Origin: Paradevosia sp036499825
GTDB taxonomy: Bacteria > Pseudomonadota > Alphaproteobacteria > Rhizobiales > Devosiaceae
Reading direction: 5' to 3'
DNA: 64,000 nt
NCBI GenBank assembly: GCA_036499825.1
Contig: DASYCZ010000043.1
Coordinates: 1-64,000, forward strand
Every line of letters begins with the position of its first letter. Position 1 is the first letter of the stretch. A program made the position numbers and the translations under genes. Below, in pieces: positions 41,953 through 50,576 of the stretch. The notes below the pieces were generated by a model. That model did not search any database. It saw only the letters and a program-made list of their open reading frames with translations, and was not told the origin of the DNA.

Positions 41953-42435
41953 GTGGAAAAATCACCGGACGCCTTTCGCACGATTTCGGAAGCCGCAGAA
42001 GAGCTAGACCTGCCGCAGCACGTGCTGCGCTTCTGGGAAACGCGCTTTTCAACCATCAAGCCGCTGAAGCGCGGCGGTGGCAGGCGCTATTATCGTCCCG
42101 AAGACGTATTGCTGCTCAAGGGCATACGGCATCTGCTCTATGACCAGGGCTTCACCATCAAGGGCGTGCAGCGCATCCTGAAAGATCAGGGGAGTCGCTA
42201 CGTGATCGCCCTCTCCGAAGGTGTGCCTTTGGAGGATCTCGTACAGTTGCAGGCCGATTTGGCCGAGCCGGAGATCGAAGATCCTGTGGAAATCCGTCAC
42301 CACCAGACGATCCCGGCCGTCATGCCTGAACCGCGCTCGCGCCTGCTGGAGGCCAAGGACCGGGAACGGCTGGAGGGCGTGCTGCGCGAATTGCTCGATT
42401 GCAAGCGCCTCTTGGAGCGTGCCCGCGAGAACTAG
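41953..42435 (+). CDS. MerR-family transcriptional regulator
   Basis: Encodes 160 residues from a GTG start. The winged-helix region R-T-I-S-E-A-A-E-E-L-D-L-P-Q-H-V-L-R-F-W-E-T-R-F ends in G-G-G-R-R-Y-Y-R-P-E-D, and the C-terminal part is a helical dimerisation region. It lacks the cysteine clusters of metal sensors. This MerR beside ihfA is conserved across Hyphomicrobiales. Its regulon is not established to my knowledge. Confidence 0.93.
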   Translation: MEKSPDAFRTISEAAEELDLPQHVLRFWETRFSTIKPLKRGGGRRYYRPEDVLLLKGIRHLLYDQGFTIKGVQRILKDQGSRYVIALSEGVPLEDLVQLQADLAEPEIEDPVEIRHHQTIPAVMPEPRSRLLEAKDRERLEGVLRELLDCKRLLERAREN

Positions 42436-42705
42436 TGGGCCGGCTAGGCATGCTTTTATTTCTGCCGACCGTCATCGCACTGCCACAGGGCCGCGACGGT
42501 CATGGGGCATCGGCTAACTCTGGGGACACGGCACCATCGAAGTTAACGACACGTCTGGGATAAGCAGCCGGTTGCCCGGGAGTTCCTAGGCTTTGCAAGC
42601 CCTTGCCGTGTGGAAAACTCAAGAAGGCTCTAATTGTATCGAACCCATTAGGGAATTTTCTCAACAACGAAACGACCATCTCCTCGTTAACAAGAGGTGA
42701 GTCTC

Positions 42706-42915
42706 ATGCCAAATCAGGTTTATTCGGGTGCCCTTTACGAGCGAGTGAGGGACATCCTGGAGCAAACCGCCGCCATGGTGCCGCAGGACGAGCGTTCCGC
42801 CCGTCTGCGCGTAAAAATCGAGGAGGCGATCGAGGAGGCCATGGAGCTTGCCAACACTCGCCGCTCCGCGCGTGTCTCGCGCTTCAGCCGCATTCGCCGC
42901 TGGCGCCAGTCGTGA
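42706..42915 (+). CDS. Small basic helical protein of unknown function
   Basis: Encodes 69 residues from the ATG at 42706, with AAGAGGTGA 5 nt upstream; an in-frame GTG at 42697 would overlap that site. The chain is helical, with Y-E-R-V-R-D-I-L-E-Q-T-A, an acidic K-I-E-E-A-I-E-E-A-M-E-L-A-N segment, and a strongly Arg-rich tail. I do not recognise it. It could bind nucleic acid or anchor a partner. It is isolated by 270 nt of apparently empty sequence upstream. Confidence 0.6.
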   Translation: MPNQVYSGALYERVRDILEQTAAMVPQDERSARLRVKIEEAIEEAMELANTRRSARVSRFSRIRRWRQS

Positions 42916-42917
42916 GT

Positions 42918-43820
42918 TCAGTGTTGAACATTCAACGCAAAGAAGGTGACGCTGCCCTGACCGGTGCCACCGGTATGTTCCTTGGAACTTCCGGCGCCAA
43001 CCTGCACATAGGCGCCGGCCTTGAAATAGAGCTTCTTGCCAGGCCAGAAGGTGCCGATTGGATCGGTGGCGGAGTAGGTCGTGCCGCCGTGCTTCACGGT
43101 GACGACGAGTGTGCTGGCATTCACGTTGATCGTATAGCTGAAGCGCGCGCCGATCGGTATTCCGGCCGGCTTGCCACCTGAAGAGAGCAGGGGAAACGAA
43201 GTTTCCTTGCGCTTATCCCCCGCCTTGTCATCGACAAAAAAGATCTGGCCGGCATCGTAATAGAGCCGGCACAGTTCATCGTTGGGGCCGTGGATCTGCC
43301 CGATGACGATGCGGCCGGGTTTGCCGGTGGATACCCTGGGCACTTCATTGATGCGCAAGGTGGCCGAAAGCCTTCCGCCCGTCGCGACGGTCCAGGCAGC
43401 CATTCCGCCCCTGCCGTTCATCTCGCGCAATTCGGAGCGCGGATAGCCCGAGCCATCGGTGGTCGAACCGTTCGTCGGCGCCTGGAAGGTAATCGAATTG
43501 CTGGTGACGCTGAAATAGGGCGGCAGGGCGAAGCCGATGAGCTTTTCTACTTCGACCGCATCGTCGCGGCCCGTCGGTCTGCCCTTCTTGTCGATGGGGA
43601 GCGTAATCTTCCAGTTGGCAAGATTGATGCTGGTCTTGGGTGCCGACGTCTGACCGGGCAGAGCGCGTTTTGAGGCATCATCATCGTCGTCGTCATCGGC
43701 GCGACTATAAGCTGTCGATGAAAGTAACAACCCCAGAGCGATTCCTGATGCCGGAAGATATCGTGCGAGAAGTTCGCGCCGGGTGAAAAATTTCGCGCAG
43801 TCGGCGTCACGGTCGGACAT
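42918..43820 (-). CDS. Polysaccharide lyase family 7 (alginate lyase)
   Basis: Encodes 300 residues. A Tat-like signal (F-T-R-R-E-L-L followed by a hydrophobic run) ends near A-D, then comes a run of seven Asp. The three PL7 motifs are visible: R-S-E-L-R-E near residue 125, G-Q-I-H-G near 170, and Y-F-K-A-G-A-Y near 270. These hold the catalytic Gln, His and Tyr, so the protein is probably active. The Q-I-H form of the middle motif is usually linked with polyG or mixed alginate. It is an orphan: no transporter, alginate sensor or second lyase is nearby, though an exopolysaccharide locus starts about 3.2 kb further on. Confidence 0.9.
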   Translation of the reverse strand: MSDRDADCAKFFTRRELLARYLPASGIALGLLLSSTAYSRADDDDDDDASKRALPGQTSAPKTSINLANWKITLPIDKKGRPTGRDDAVEVEKLIGFALPPYFSVTSNSITFQAPTNGSTTDGSGYPRSELREMNGRGGMAAWTVATGGRLSATLRINEVPRVSTGKPGRIVIGQIHGPNDELCRLYYDAGQIFFVDDKAGDKRKETSFPLLSSGGKPAGIPIGARFSYTINVNASTLVVTVKHGGTTYSATDPIGTFWPGKKLYFKAGAYVQVGAGSSKEHTGGTGQGSVTFFALNVQH

Positions 43821-44130
43821 TCAGGCCTCCGGCAAATTTTTCAAGTATCAACCTACTTTGTCGCCAAGCCTCAAAGCATCGTCAATAGCGACAAATCGCA
43901 ATGCTGCGGTGCCAAAAGGCCGATTGAATATGACTGAAACGACATGGGCGAGAGACTGCACGTCACGCCGCCGCCCGCCTGATCAGGAGAGCCGTTCCGA
44001 AATCTAGCGCGGCAAAAAAGGTTTGGTTCCCATCCTGGCAGGAAAGATGTGCTGACGACCTCAGGCAACCAACTCGCGGTCATCGCAGTTGATGAGCCAG
44101 TGGTATTGAACCACGATTGAGGAGAACATC
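43821..44130. other. Intergenic region between the alginate lyase and a small secreted protein
   Basis: In these 310 bases I see no gene, RNA or repeat. An AAGAGGAGAAC-like ribosome-binding site (GAGGAGA) at its right end serves the next gene. Confidence 0.5.
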
Positions 44131-44436
44131 ATGAAATCCCTTCGCATTATTTCAGGTCTTGCCATGACTGCAATGCTGACCTTCGCGCCCGGCGCTTACG
44201 CCCAGGGCATGACGGTGGGCGGGCATAGTTTTACGGCCGAACAGATGGCCGCCGTAAAAACCCGTTGTGAGGAACTGAACGCCAATGGCGTCGCTGGCGG
44301 CAATACGCAGAACAACGGCAAGGCCGGCGCGTCGAACGGTGTGTCGGCTGGTGGCGGTGCCAATTCCGATGCCGCACCTGAAGGGCTTGGCACTCTGACG
44401 CTTTCGGATTGCCAGACTTCGGGCATTCTGAAGTAA
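44131..44436 (+). CDS. Small secreted protein of unknown function
   Basis: Encodes 101 residues from an ATG with GAGGAGA upstream. A signal peptide ends at A-Y-A-Q near residue 25. The mature part has a helical F-T-A-E-Q-M-A-A-V-K-T-R-C-E-E-L segment, a Gly/Asn/Ala-rich low-complexity stretch, and a Cys in the last 10 residues. The two Cys may form a disulfide. I do not recognise the family. A bidirectional terminator follows. Confidence 0.75.
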   Translation: MKSLRIISGLAMTAMLTFAPGAYAQGMTVGGHSFTAEQMAAVKTRCEELNANGVAGGNTQNNGKAGASNGVSAGGGANSDAAPEGLGTLTLSDCQTSGILK

Positions 44437-44459
44437 GTTGCAAAAGCTGCCCAAAATGA

Positions 44460-44485
44460 AAAACCCGCGAGCTTTCGCGGGTTTT
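44460..44485. terminator. Bidirectional rho-independent terminator
   Basis: The stem AAAACCCGCGA/TCGCGGGTTTT encloses a GCTT loop. It ends both the small secreted protein gene and the convergent tRNA. Confidence 0.9.
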
Positions 44486-44487
44486 AA

Positions 44488-44564
44488 TGGTCGGAGCGGC
44501 CGGATTTGAACCGACGACCCTTTGTCCCCCAGACAAATGCGCTACCAGGCTGCGCTACGCCCCG
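44488..44564 (-). tRNA. tRNA-Pro, anticodon GGG
   Basis: Read on the minus strand, the 7-bp acceptor stem CGGGGCG/CGCTCCG (one G-T pair), an anticodon stem TTTGT/ACAAA with loop CTGGGGG, and the T arm GGTTCGAATCC fold into a normal cloverleaf. The anticodon is GGG, reading CCC and CCU. The terminal CCA is encoded, so the gene is 77 nt. Confidence 0.97.
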
Positions 44565-44670
44565 ACTGTTCGGAGACATAGAGAAAGCCTGGTTTTGAGG
44601 CAACCCCCGATTTTTCGAAATCCGAACGAAGCGGAAGTTTAGCGACGCTTGCGGCGCTCAAACCCTGGTT

Positions 44671-44844
44671 CTAGCGGTTGTCGCCGAAATTCACTGAATC
44701 AAAGGCATCGCCTTCAAGACCCAGTTTCTTCAGCGAAGCACGCGATGGTTTGCGGTTGGCATTGACTGCGGCCGCTGCCTCGCGAGCCCCTTCGATAAAC
44801 GTCAGCGTCGTGGAAAGTCCGTTGAAAAACCTGTTCTTGCCCAT
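44671..44844 (-). CDS. Very small protein of unknown function with a perfect ribosome-binding site
   Basis: Encodes 57 residues from the ATG at 44844, with AAGGAG 7 nt upstream. The sequence has an N-terminal M-G-K-N-R-F-F-N-G-L-S-T-T-L-T-F-I-E-G-A-type helix, an Ala-rich helical stretch, then R-K-P-S-R-A-S-L-K-K-L-G-L and an acidic end. It is reminiscent of small DUF-type proteins of Hyphomicrobiales, but I cannot name it. It lies 106 nt beyond the tRNA start on the same strand. Confidence 0.62.
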   Translation of the reverse strand: MGKNRFFNGLSTTLTFIEGAREAAAAVNANRKPSRASLKKLGLEGDAFDSVNFGDNR

Positions 44845-44943
44845 GGTGCAACTCCTTTTTGTACTCAATATGGGCCGCATCCGCTCGCTTAAGCAGGGGC
44901 GCCATTCGACCGCTGCCATGCAGTAAAAGCATGCGTCCCCCCG

Positions 44944-44955
44944 ACGCCGCGGCGT
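44944..44955. repeat. 12-bp perfect palindrome ACGCCGCGGCGT
   Basis: It lies in the 235-nt gap between the 57-aa gene and the 316-aa secreted protein gene. It could be an operator, but GC-rich palindromes of this length arise by chance in such a genome. Confidence 0.3.
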
Positions 44956-45079
44956 TTACGTTACCGTGATCTGGCCATGCTACCCCTTCATCGAATAGAT
45001 TGACCGCGCCCAAAAAGGGCCTCAGATAGCGCCGCCGAATATCCGGCCAAAAGGCCGAGGCTCTGGGAGAAATCGTTCG

Positions 45080-46030
45080 ATGCGCAAAGCGGTTCTGACG
45101 TCAGCGCTGGTATTGGGCATGTTGGCCCTCGCAAGCGCACCCGCAGCGGCGGTCGATGCACCGGCGGCTGATGGCACGCCGGCAGCCAAAGTCGGCGCGG
45201 TGGTGCTCGCTGCTGCCGCAGGCCGGACGTACGACGAGGCGCGACAGGCTGCTGGTGCCGCCGACAATCCCTATGGGGTCGATCTTGCCGCCGTTGTCGC
45301 TGCGGCGGGGGCAAAAAGCCTGAGTGCAACGACTGTTACCCGCGCTCTCAAGAATGGTGAATTTCAGATCGATGTCAGCCTGAAAGGCCCTGCCAATCTC
45401 GGTGCCGACGCGGCTTCCGTTCCCGCCATCGTTCCCTTCGCCTTCATGACTGGCGGCAAATGCTCGGGCGGCTATGTGTCGGGTTATCCGACGCCCGACC
45501 AGACCTTTGTCGTCGACATGAGCGGCAGTGCCTGCAACGTGGCATCGGTAGCGGCGGCCGTGAAGGCCAGCTACAGCATAGCGCTCGATGATGCCGCGCA
45601 GGATGCAGCCGGCGCCGGTGATGCCGAGTATGATCCCTCGCAGACCAGCGACTACGATCTCGAGATGATCACCTATGCGGGCTACAATGGCGTGCGCGAC
45701 TATGCGCTCGCTCATGACAACCTCTTCATTCCTGCCGGAGGTGACCTCGGGCCCTTGCGTGAAGCGATCACCCAGAGCTTGCAGCGCGAGGGCTATGAGG
45801 CGGCCGATGTCGATACGGCCTCGACGCCACTTGCCAGCCTCTCGGCCTGCGGTGACGAGGCGGCCACAGAGGTGCGCTTCTACGTCGGCCCCAAGGGCGA
45901 TGCACTGCAACTGGTCGCCGTAACTGGCAAACGTCTCGCCGCCTACAGCTACGATCCGGCAGTTTCAGGGGATATCCAGATAACCACGCCGATCGATTGC
46001 GGTGCCCCTGCACCCAAGGCGGCGAAGTAA
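45080..46030 (+). CDS. Secreted protein of unknown function
   Basis: Encodes 316 residues. The signal peptide ends A-A-A near residue 24. The mature chain is rich in Ala, Gly and Asp, with no recognised domain. It has T-G-G-K-C-S-G-G-Y and G-S-A-C-N-V, a probable disulfide pair near 133 and 152, and two later Cys (S-A-C-G-D, I-D-C-G). Repeated short beta-strands suggest a periplasmic globular protein. No operon neighbours: the next gene starts 73 nt later and looks unrelated. Confidence 0.7.
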   Translation: MRKAVLTSALVLGMLALASAPAAAVDAPAADGTPAAKVGAVVLAAAAGRTYDEARQAAGAADNPYGVDLAAVVAAAGAKSLSATTVTRALKNGEFQIDVSLKGPANLGADAASVPAIVPFAFMTGGKCSGGYVSGYPTPDQTFVVDMSGSACNVASVAAAVKASYSIALDDAAQDAAGAGDAEYDPSQTSDYDLEMITYAGYNGVRDYALAHDNLFIPAGGDLGPLREAITQSLQREGYEAADVDTASTPLASLSACGDEAATEVRFYVGPKGDALQLVAVTGKRLAAYSYDPAVSGDIQITTPIDCGAPAPKAAK

Positions 46031-46103
46031 CCAAAAGACCTGCATTGTCAGACCTATACCCTGAACTTCGGAATCAGTTTCACGAGCGTCCCGTGGGGCC
46101 CAG

Positions 46104-47063
46104 TTGAAACCGAGCGCCATTGAATCCCTGTTGTCGCTCTGGCCCGAGGTGGAGGGCGGCAGGGCTGAACTGATCAACCTGTCCGAGAACCATACCTTCC
46201 GCATCGACGGGCCGGACGGGCGACGCCATGCCTTGCGGCTGCATCGGCCAGGCTACCAGTCGGATGCCGCCATCGACAGCGAACTGGCCTGGCTGGCGGC
46301 CCTGCGTGTGGATACGGCTCTCCGCGTGCCACAACCATTGCGGGGGACCGATGGCAAGTTCGTGCAATGCGTGGATGTTGGCGATGGGCTGGCGCCAAGG
46401 GCCGCGGTGCTCTTTGCCTGGGAGAAGGGCAGGGAGCCTGTCGTGGCCGACAACCTTGGCCAGCTTTTCGCAACGCTCGGCGCCCAGGCGGCGCAGCTGC
46501 ATGAGCAGGCCATTGGCTTCGTGCCGCCCCCCGGCTTTACCCGGCCCACATGGGACGCGGGTGCTGTTCTCGATGCCGACGGCCCCTGGGGTAACTGGCG
46601 GCAGGCGCCTCACGTCGATGCTCGCCTCCGCACGACGCTGGACGCCCTGGACGAACGGTTGCGAGCGGACCTTGCAGCCTATGGACAGGACAGGGGACGC
46701 TTCGGCCTCATCCATGCCGATATGCGGCTCGCCAACCTTCTGGTGGATGGGTCGGAGGTAACGCTCCTCGATTTCGACGACTGCGGTTTCGGCTGGTTCG
46801 CCTATGATTTTGCCGCGGCCATATCGTTCTTCGAGGATGCCCCCGAAGTGCCGGAACTCAAGCGTTGCTGGCTGGATGCCTACCAGGCGATCAGACCGTT
46901 AGAGCCCGAGGATATCGCCGCGATGGATACGCTGGTGCTGTTACGGCGCATGGCGCTGCTGGCCTGGATCGGATCGCATGGCGAAACCGCATTGGCGCAA
47001 TCGCATGTCGACCGCTTCGCCGCCGGCACGGCGGTGTTGGCCGAGCGCTATCTCGGTCAGTAA
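46104..47063 (+). CDS. Phosphotransferase family protein (APH/SrkA-like kinase)
   Basis: Encodes 319 residues from a TTG start. The kinase-like fold is shown by H-A-L-R-L-H-R-P-G near residue 40 (ATP Lys region shifted to Arg), the catalytic H-A-D-M-R-L-A-N-L-L-V near 213 and the metal-binding L-L-D-F-D-D-C-G near 230. Such enzymes phosphorylate small alcohols, sugars or proteins; SrkA/YihE is a stress-related protein kinase with a similar layout. No substrate can be given. Confidence 0.82.
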   Translation: MKPSAIESLLSLWPEVEGGRAELINLSENHTFRIDGPDGRRHALRLHRPGYQSDAAIDSELAWLAALRVDTALRVPQPLRGTDGKFVQCVDVGDGLAPRAAVLFAWEKGREPVVADNLGQLFATLGAQAAQLHEQAIGFVPPPGFTRPTWDAGAVLDADGPWGNWRQAPHVDARLRTTLDALDERLRADLAAYGQDRGRFGLIHADMRLANLLVDGSEVTLLDFDDCGFGWFAYDFAAAISFFEDAPEVPELKRCWLDAYQAIRPLEPEDIAAMDTLVLLRRMALLAWIGSHGETALAQSHVDRFAAGTAVLAERYLGQ

Positions 47064-48580
47064 GCGTTCTGGCGCGCGCTGACCAGTGACATCGGCGTCA
47101 TGGCCACGATGTAGAGATCGAGGAAGATCGACCAGTTCTCGATGTAGTAGAGATCGTGGTTCACGCGCTGCATGATCTTGTCGATCGTGTCGGTTTCGCC
47201 ACGCCAGCCATGTACCTGGGCCCAGCCGGTCATGCCCGGCTTGACGCGATGCCGGGCGAAATAGCCTTCCACCGCTTCATAGTAGAGCTTGTTGTCGGCT
47301 TTCGCCTGCAGGGCGTGGGGGCGGGGACCCACGATCGAAAGCTCGCCGCGCAAGACGTTGAAGAGTTGTGGCAGCTCATCGATAGAGGTCTTGCGGATAA
47401 AGCGGCCGACGCGGGTGACGCGCGGATCGCCTTTGGTCACGAGCTTGGACGCAGTCGCATCGGCCATGTCGGTCCGCATCGAGCGGAACTTGTACATCTC
47501 GACGAGCTGGTTGTTGAAGCCATGTCGCTTCTGCTTGAAGAACACCGGCCCCTTGCTGTCGAATTTGATGGCGATCGCCGTCGCCACCATGATGGGCGAT
47601 AGCAGGATCAGCGCCACGATGGCGACGATCTTGTCGAACAGCCATTTGAGGATCAGGTTCCAGTCGGAAATCGGCCGGTCTGCCATGTCGAACACGGCGA
47701 CGTCGCCGACATAGGAGTAGGCCCGGGAGGTGAAGCGCAGCTGGCTCATATGTGCGCTGAGCCGGATATCGACCGGCAGCACCCAAAGCTGCTTGAGCAT
47801 CTCCAGCACGCGCTTTTCAGCCGACAGCGGCATGGAAACGATCACCAGGTCCACCCGCGTCCGGCGGGCGAATTCGATAAGATCGGCGACGCGGCCAAGC
47901 TTGGGAACCCCGGCGACGCGATCCGGCGAGCGGGCATCGATGCGATCATCGAACAGGCCGAAGAGATTGATGTCGTTGGATGCGCCCTTCTGGATGGAGT
48001 CGATCAGGATCTCGGCATCCTTGCCGCCGCCCACGATCACGGTACGGCGCTTCAGCCGGCCTTCGCGCGTCCAGCGCATGACGAGCAGATGCAGCGAGAT
48101 CCGGAAGGCGACCAGTGCTGCGGCGCCGGCCAGATACCAGGCGACGAGCCCGATACGAGGCGCATCGTCCGAAATTCTGAGGAGGAGTGCAGCGAGGCAC
48201 GAGACGGTCATCACGCCCGACCAGGCGGCCAGAACCCGCCCGATCTGCAGCATTCCCATGCGGTAGGCAGAAATCTTGTGTGTGCCCGCAACGTTCATCA
48301 GCACGTTGGTGAGGAGGACCGCCACCAGAATGACGGGAATATAAAAGCCCGCCGCCGCACCGCCCACAAAGGTCTGAAAGATGGCGTAGCCGAGGACCGC
48401 GAGCATGAGGGCCTCGAAGGCCTGGGCGACACCGACGATCACCGTGCTCGAAAGCGTCGCCTCGATAGGCGCCGAGATGATGCGCTCTGCCTCCGGCGAC
48501 AGCACCGCGCTACCGGTTGGGCCGCTTGAATTGGCGGCCACATGGTCGAGGACGGCTTGTTTGGGATCGAGACGGATCAT
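47057..48580 (-). CDS. Undecaprenyl-phosphate glycosyl-1-phosphate transferase (WcaJ/ExoY family)
   Basis: Encodes 507 residues from the ATG at 48580 (a TTG at 48589 would add three residues). Four N-terminal membrane helices lie at about 45-145, followed by a Rossmann-like domain (V-I-V-G-G-G-K-D-A-E near 185) and a C-terminal bacterial sugar transferase domain starting near 310 (K-W-L-F-D-K-I-V-A-I). That domain has F-F-K-Q-K-R-H-G, Y-K-F-R-S-M-R-T-D and S-I-D-E-L-P-Q-L-F-N-V-L. It transfers glucose- or galactose-1-phosphate to undecaprenyl phosphate, starting exopolysaccharide assembly. Confidence 0.94.
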   Translation of the reverse strand: MIRLDPKQAVLDHVAANSSGPTGSAVLSPEAERIISAPIEATLSSTVIVGVAQAFEALMLAVLGYAIFQTFVGGAAAGFYIPVILVAVLLTNVLMNVAGTHKISAYRMGMLQIGRVLAAWSGVMTVSCLAALLLRISDDAPRIGLVAWYLAGAAALVAFRISLHLLVMRWTREGRLKRRTVIVGGGKDAEILIDSIQKGASNDINLFGLFDDRIDARSPDRVAGVPKLGRVADLIEFARRTRVDLVIVSMPLSAEKRVLEMLKQLWVLPVDIRLSAHMSQLRFTSRAYSYVGDVAVFDMADRPISDWNLILKWLFDKIVAIVALILLSPIMVATAIAIKFDSKGPVFFKQKRHGFNNQLVEMYKFRSMRTDMADATASKLVTKGDPRVTRVGRFIRKTSIDELPQLFNVLRGELSIVGPRPHALQAKADNKLYYEAVEGYFARHRVKPGMTGWAQVHGWRGETDTIDKIMQRVNHDLYYIENWSIFLDLYIVAMTPMSLVSARQNAY

Positions 48581-48651
48581 CGGGTGCAATCTGATGAGAG
48601 CAGAATAAAGCTCGTTATTGTCACCAGAAGGAATGAAAACTCAGTGAAATG

Positions 48652-49785
48652 TCAGGGTGAACGTCTATCTATCGTCTGCCGATAGAGGGCTTCGATGGCA
48701 TCGGTCATGACCTCGACTGAAAAGCCCTGGCGAATGAACTGCAATCGTGTTTCTGCCAGCCGCGCCGCCTCGTCCGGTTTGTCGAGGAAGGTTTGCATAG
48801 CCTGCTGCAGGGCAGTCGTATTGGCTGGCTTGATCAGTGCAGCGCTTGTCGGTCCAAAGATTTCGCCGACGCCGCCGACAGCGGTGGCAATCACCGGCTT
48901 CAGAGCAGCGCTCGCTTCCAGCACGATATAGGGCAGCGACTCTGCAAGCGAGGGCACCACAACACACCGGCCCCTGGAGAACATCTTGCGTGCCGGTTGC
49001 GCCCCGGTGAAGATCACGCGTTCGCTTAACCCGGCGTCTTTCATCATCTGCTCGAATTGCGCCCGGTCCGGACCATCGCCGACGATGACCAGGGTCGCGG
49101 GCGATCCGTCAGCCCGACGCAGGGATGTGAAAGCCTCTATCAGGAAGCTCACGCCTTTCAGGGCGCGCAGCTCGCCGATGAAGATAAAATCCGCGGCGTC
49201 CGCATCGGCTGGGCTTGGTACGAACTCAGGCTCGGCGAGGCCATTGTGGATGACCGGATGGGGACAGGCGGGGTCGCAGATGGTTTCCACATAGGCTCGG
49301 CGGGCGAATTCGCTTTCAAAGATCAGCGCATCGGTCTGGGGCATCAGCATGCGCTCAGCCAACCGGAAGACCTTGCCGGATAGCGACCCTGCCTTGAAGT
49401 GCAGCGTACCGCCATGGGGCGTATAGAGCGCGGCGCGGCGCGAGCCGATGCGGGCCAGGCGGGCACTCATGCCGCCTTTGGCCCCATGCCCGTGCAACAC
49501 CGAAATATCGAGTCGGTCTGCCAGCGCCCGAATGTTGAGGGGTGTCGACACGTCCCCCCAGCCCAGAACCCGCGGCATGGGGAAGCTGTGAACGCCCAGG
49601 CTGGCGGAGGCCGACAGCAGATCCAGCTTGGCAGCGGTCAGGGCATCGGAACTCAGCGAGTCGGAGACGATGCCGATCTGGTGGCCACGCGCCGCCAGTT
49701 CTTGCGTCAGGTCGATCACATGACGAAACAGCCCGCCAATCGGTGCGCGCAGGATCTGCAGGATTCGCAGCGGCGGTTGTGCCAT
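48652..49785 (-). CDS. Glycosyltransferase family 4
   Basis: Encodes 377 residues with a GT-B fold. The N-terminal half has I-L-R-A-P-I-G-G-L-F-R-H and a H-G-H-G-A-K-G-G motif. The C-terminal half contains F-I-G-E-L-R-A-L-K-G near 220, V-G-D-G-P-D near 257 and the E-S-L-P-Y-I-V-L-E retaining-GT motif near 305. It likely adds a sugar to the undecaprenyl-linked intermediate made by the preceding transferase. It lies 72 nt from that gene on the same strand. Confidence 0.92.
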   Translation of the reverse strand: MAQPPLRILQILRAPIGGLFRHVIDLTQELAARGHQIGIVSDSLSSDALTAAKLDLLSASASLGVHSFPMPRVLGWGDVSTPLNIRALADRLDISVLHGHGAKGGMSARLARIGSRRAALYTPHGGTLHFKAGSLSGKVFRLAERMLMPQTDALIFESEFARRAYVETICDPACPHPVIHNGLAEPEFVPSPADADAADFIFIGELRALKGVSFLIEAFTSLRRADGSPATLVIVGDGPDRAQFEQMMKDAGLSERVIFTGAQPARKMFSRGRCVVVPSLAESLPYIVLEASAALKPVIATAVGGVGEIFGPTSAALIKPANTTALQQAMQTFLDKPDEAARLAETRLQFIRQGFSVEVMTDAIEALYRQTIDRRSP

Positions 49786-49869
49786 GGGCCTTGTCCGGTC
49801 AACGAGGCGGAAAGGCTCTGCCTGCTTTCGGTGCCGGTGATGTGGCGCCAGAAGCCCTGAGGAACTTCC

Positions 49870-50424
49870 CTAGAGCCACCGTTCTAGAACCACAATGGTA
49901 TCGCCGGGGTAAATCGGGAAATCCAACCCGACCGTGGATTTCACCATTTCATTGCCCTGACGGCGATAGACCAGCACATGCGACTGGTCGGCCGTATCCT
50001 TGAAGCCGCCGGCTGTGCTGATCGCGGCGCGGGCCGACATGCCGTACACATAGGTGAACTGCCCGCTATTGGTGACTTCGCCCTGGATGAAGAATGGCCG
50101 GTATTCGGCCACTTCCACCGCGACATTGGGGTTGCGCATATAGCCATTGGCGAGCGCTGCGGCGATGCGGCTGGCAGCCATTTTCGTGGTTGCGCCCCGC
50201 ACGTTGACCGGCCCGACCAGGGGCAGGGCGATGGCCCCGCTGTCATCGACCTTATAGGTCGTGCTCAATTGGGCATCGCCGTAGACGGTGACCCGCACGG
50301 TATCGCCGCTATCCAGCGCATAGGGGCCTTTGATGTCCACCTGGTATGTGGCTGACTGTGGGTTCAAGGCGCACCCTGCCATGGGGATGACGAGCACCAG
50401 GAGCAACAAGCGCAGCCAGGACAT
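49870..50424 (-). CDS. Polysaccharide export lipoprotein (Wza/GumB-like)
   Basis: Encodes 184 residues with a lipoprotein signal; the lipobox M-A-G-C places the lipidated residue at Cys18. Y-A-L-D-S-G-D-T-V-R-V-T-V-Y-G is the Poly_export (PES) domain start, and a SLBB domain follows near 95 (F-F-I-Q-G-E-V-T-N-S-G-Q-F). It forms the outer-membrane secretion channel for exopolysaccharide. It is shorter than Wza, as is typical of the GumB/ExoF class. It is divergent from the Wzz-like gene. Confidence 0.92.
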   Translation of the reverse strand: MSWLRLLLLVLVIPMAGCALNPQSATYQVDIKGPYALDSGDTVRVTVYGDAQLSTTYKVDDSGAIALPLVGPVNVRGATTKMAASRIAAALANGYMRNPNVAVEVAEYRPFFIQGEVTNSGQFTYVYGMSARAAISTAGGFKDTADQSHVLVYRRQGNEMVKSTVGLDFPIYPGDTIVVLERWL

Positions 50425-50576
50425 GACGAACCACCTTCTTTAGTCGCCGGCAGTGTCGTCGGGCTATGGTTAACAATCTCCTTAAAAACCATGAGGAATG
50501 CTGCGAATTGCAACAACCTTAACGGATTGCTTACCACGTGAGTCCGATAAGAGGGCAGAGTAAGAGGGCAGGCCCA

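Noticed and set aside
42436..42705. Possible small RNA or riboswitch between the MerR gene and the 69-residue protein gene.
   Set aside because: One short GACCGTC/GACGGTC pairing is visible, but no known RNA fold, promoter or terminator frames it.
42918..47063. Genomic island or prophage around the tRNA-Pro.
   Set aside because: No integrase, attachment-site duplication or phage gene was found. The stretch is merely enriched in unknown small proteins.
47750..48529. Plus-strand open frame opposite the initiating glycosyl-phosphate transferase.
   Set aside because: No domain, and the minus-strand gene is clearly supported by its motifs.
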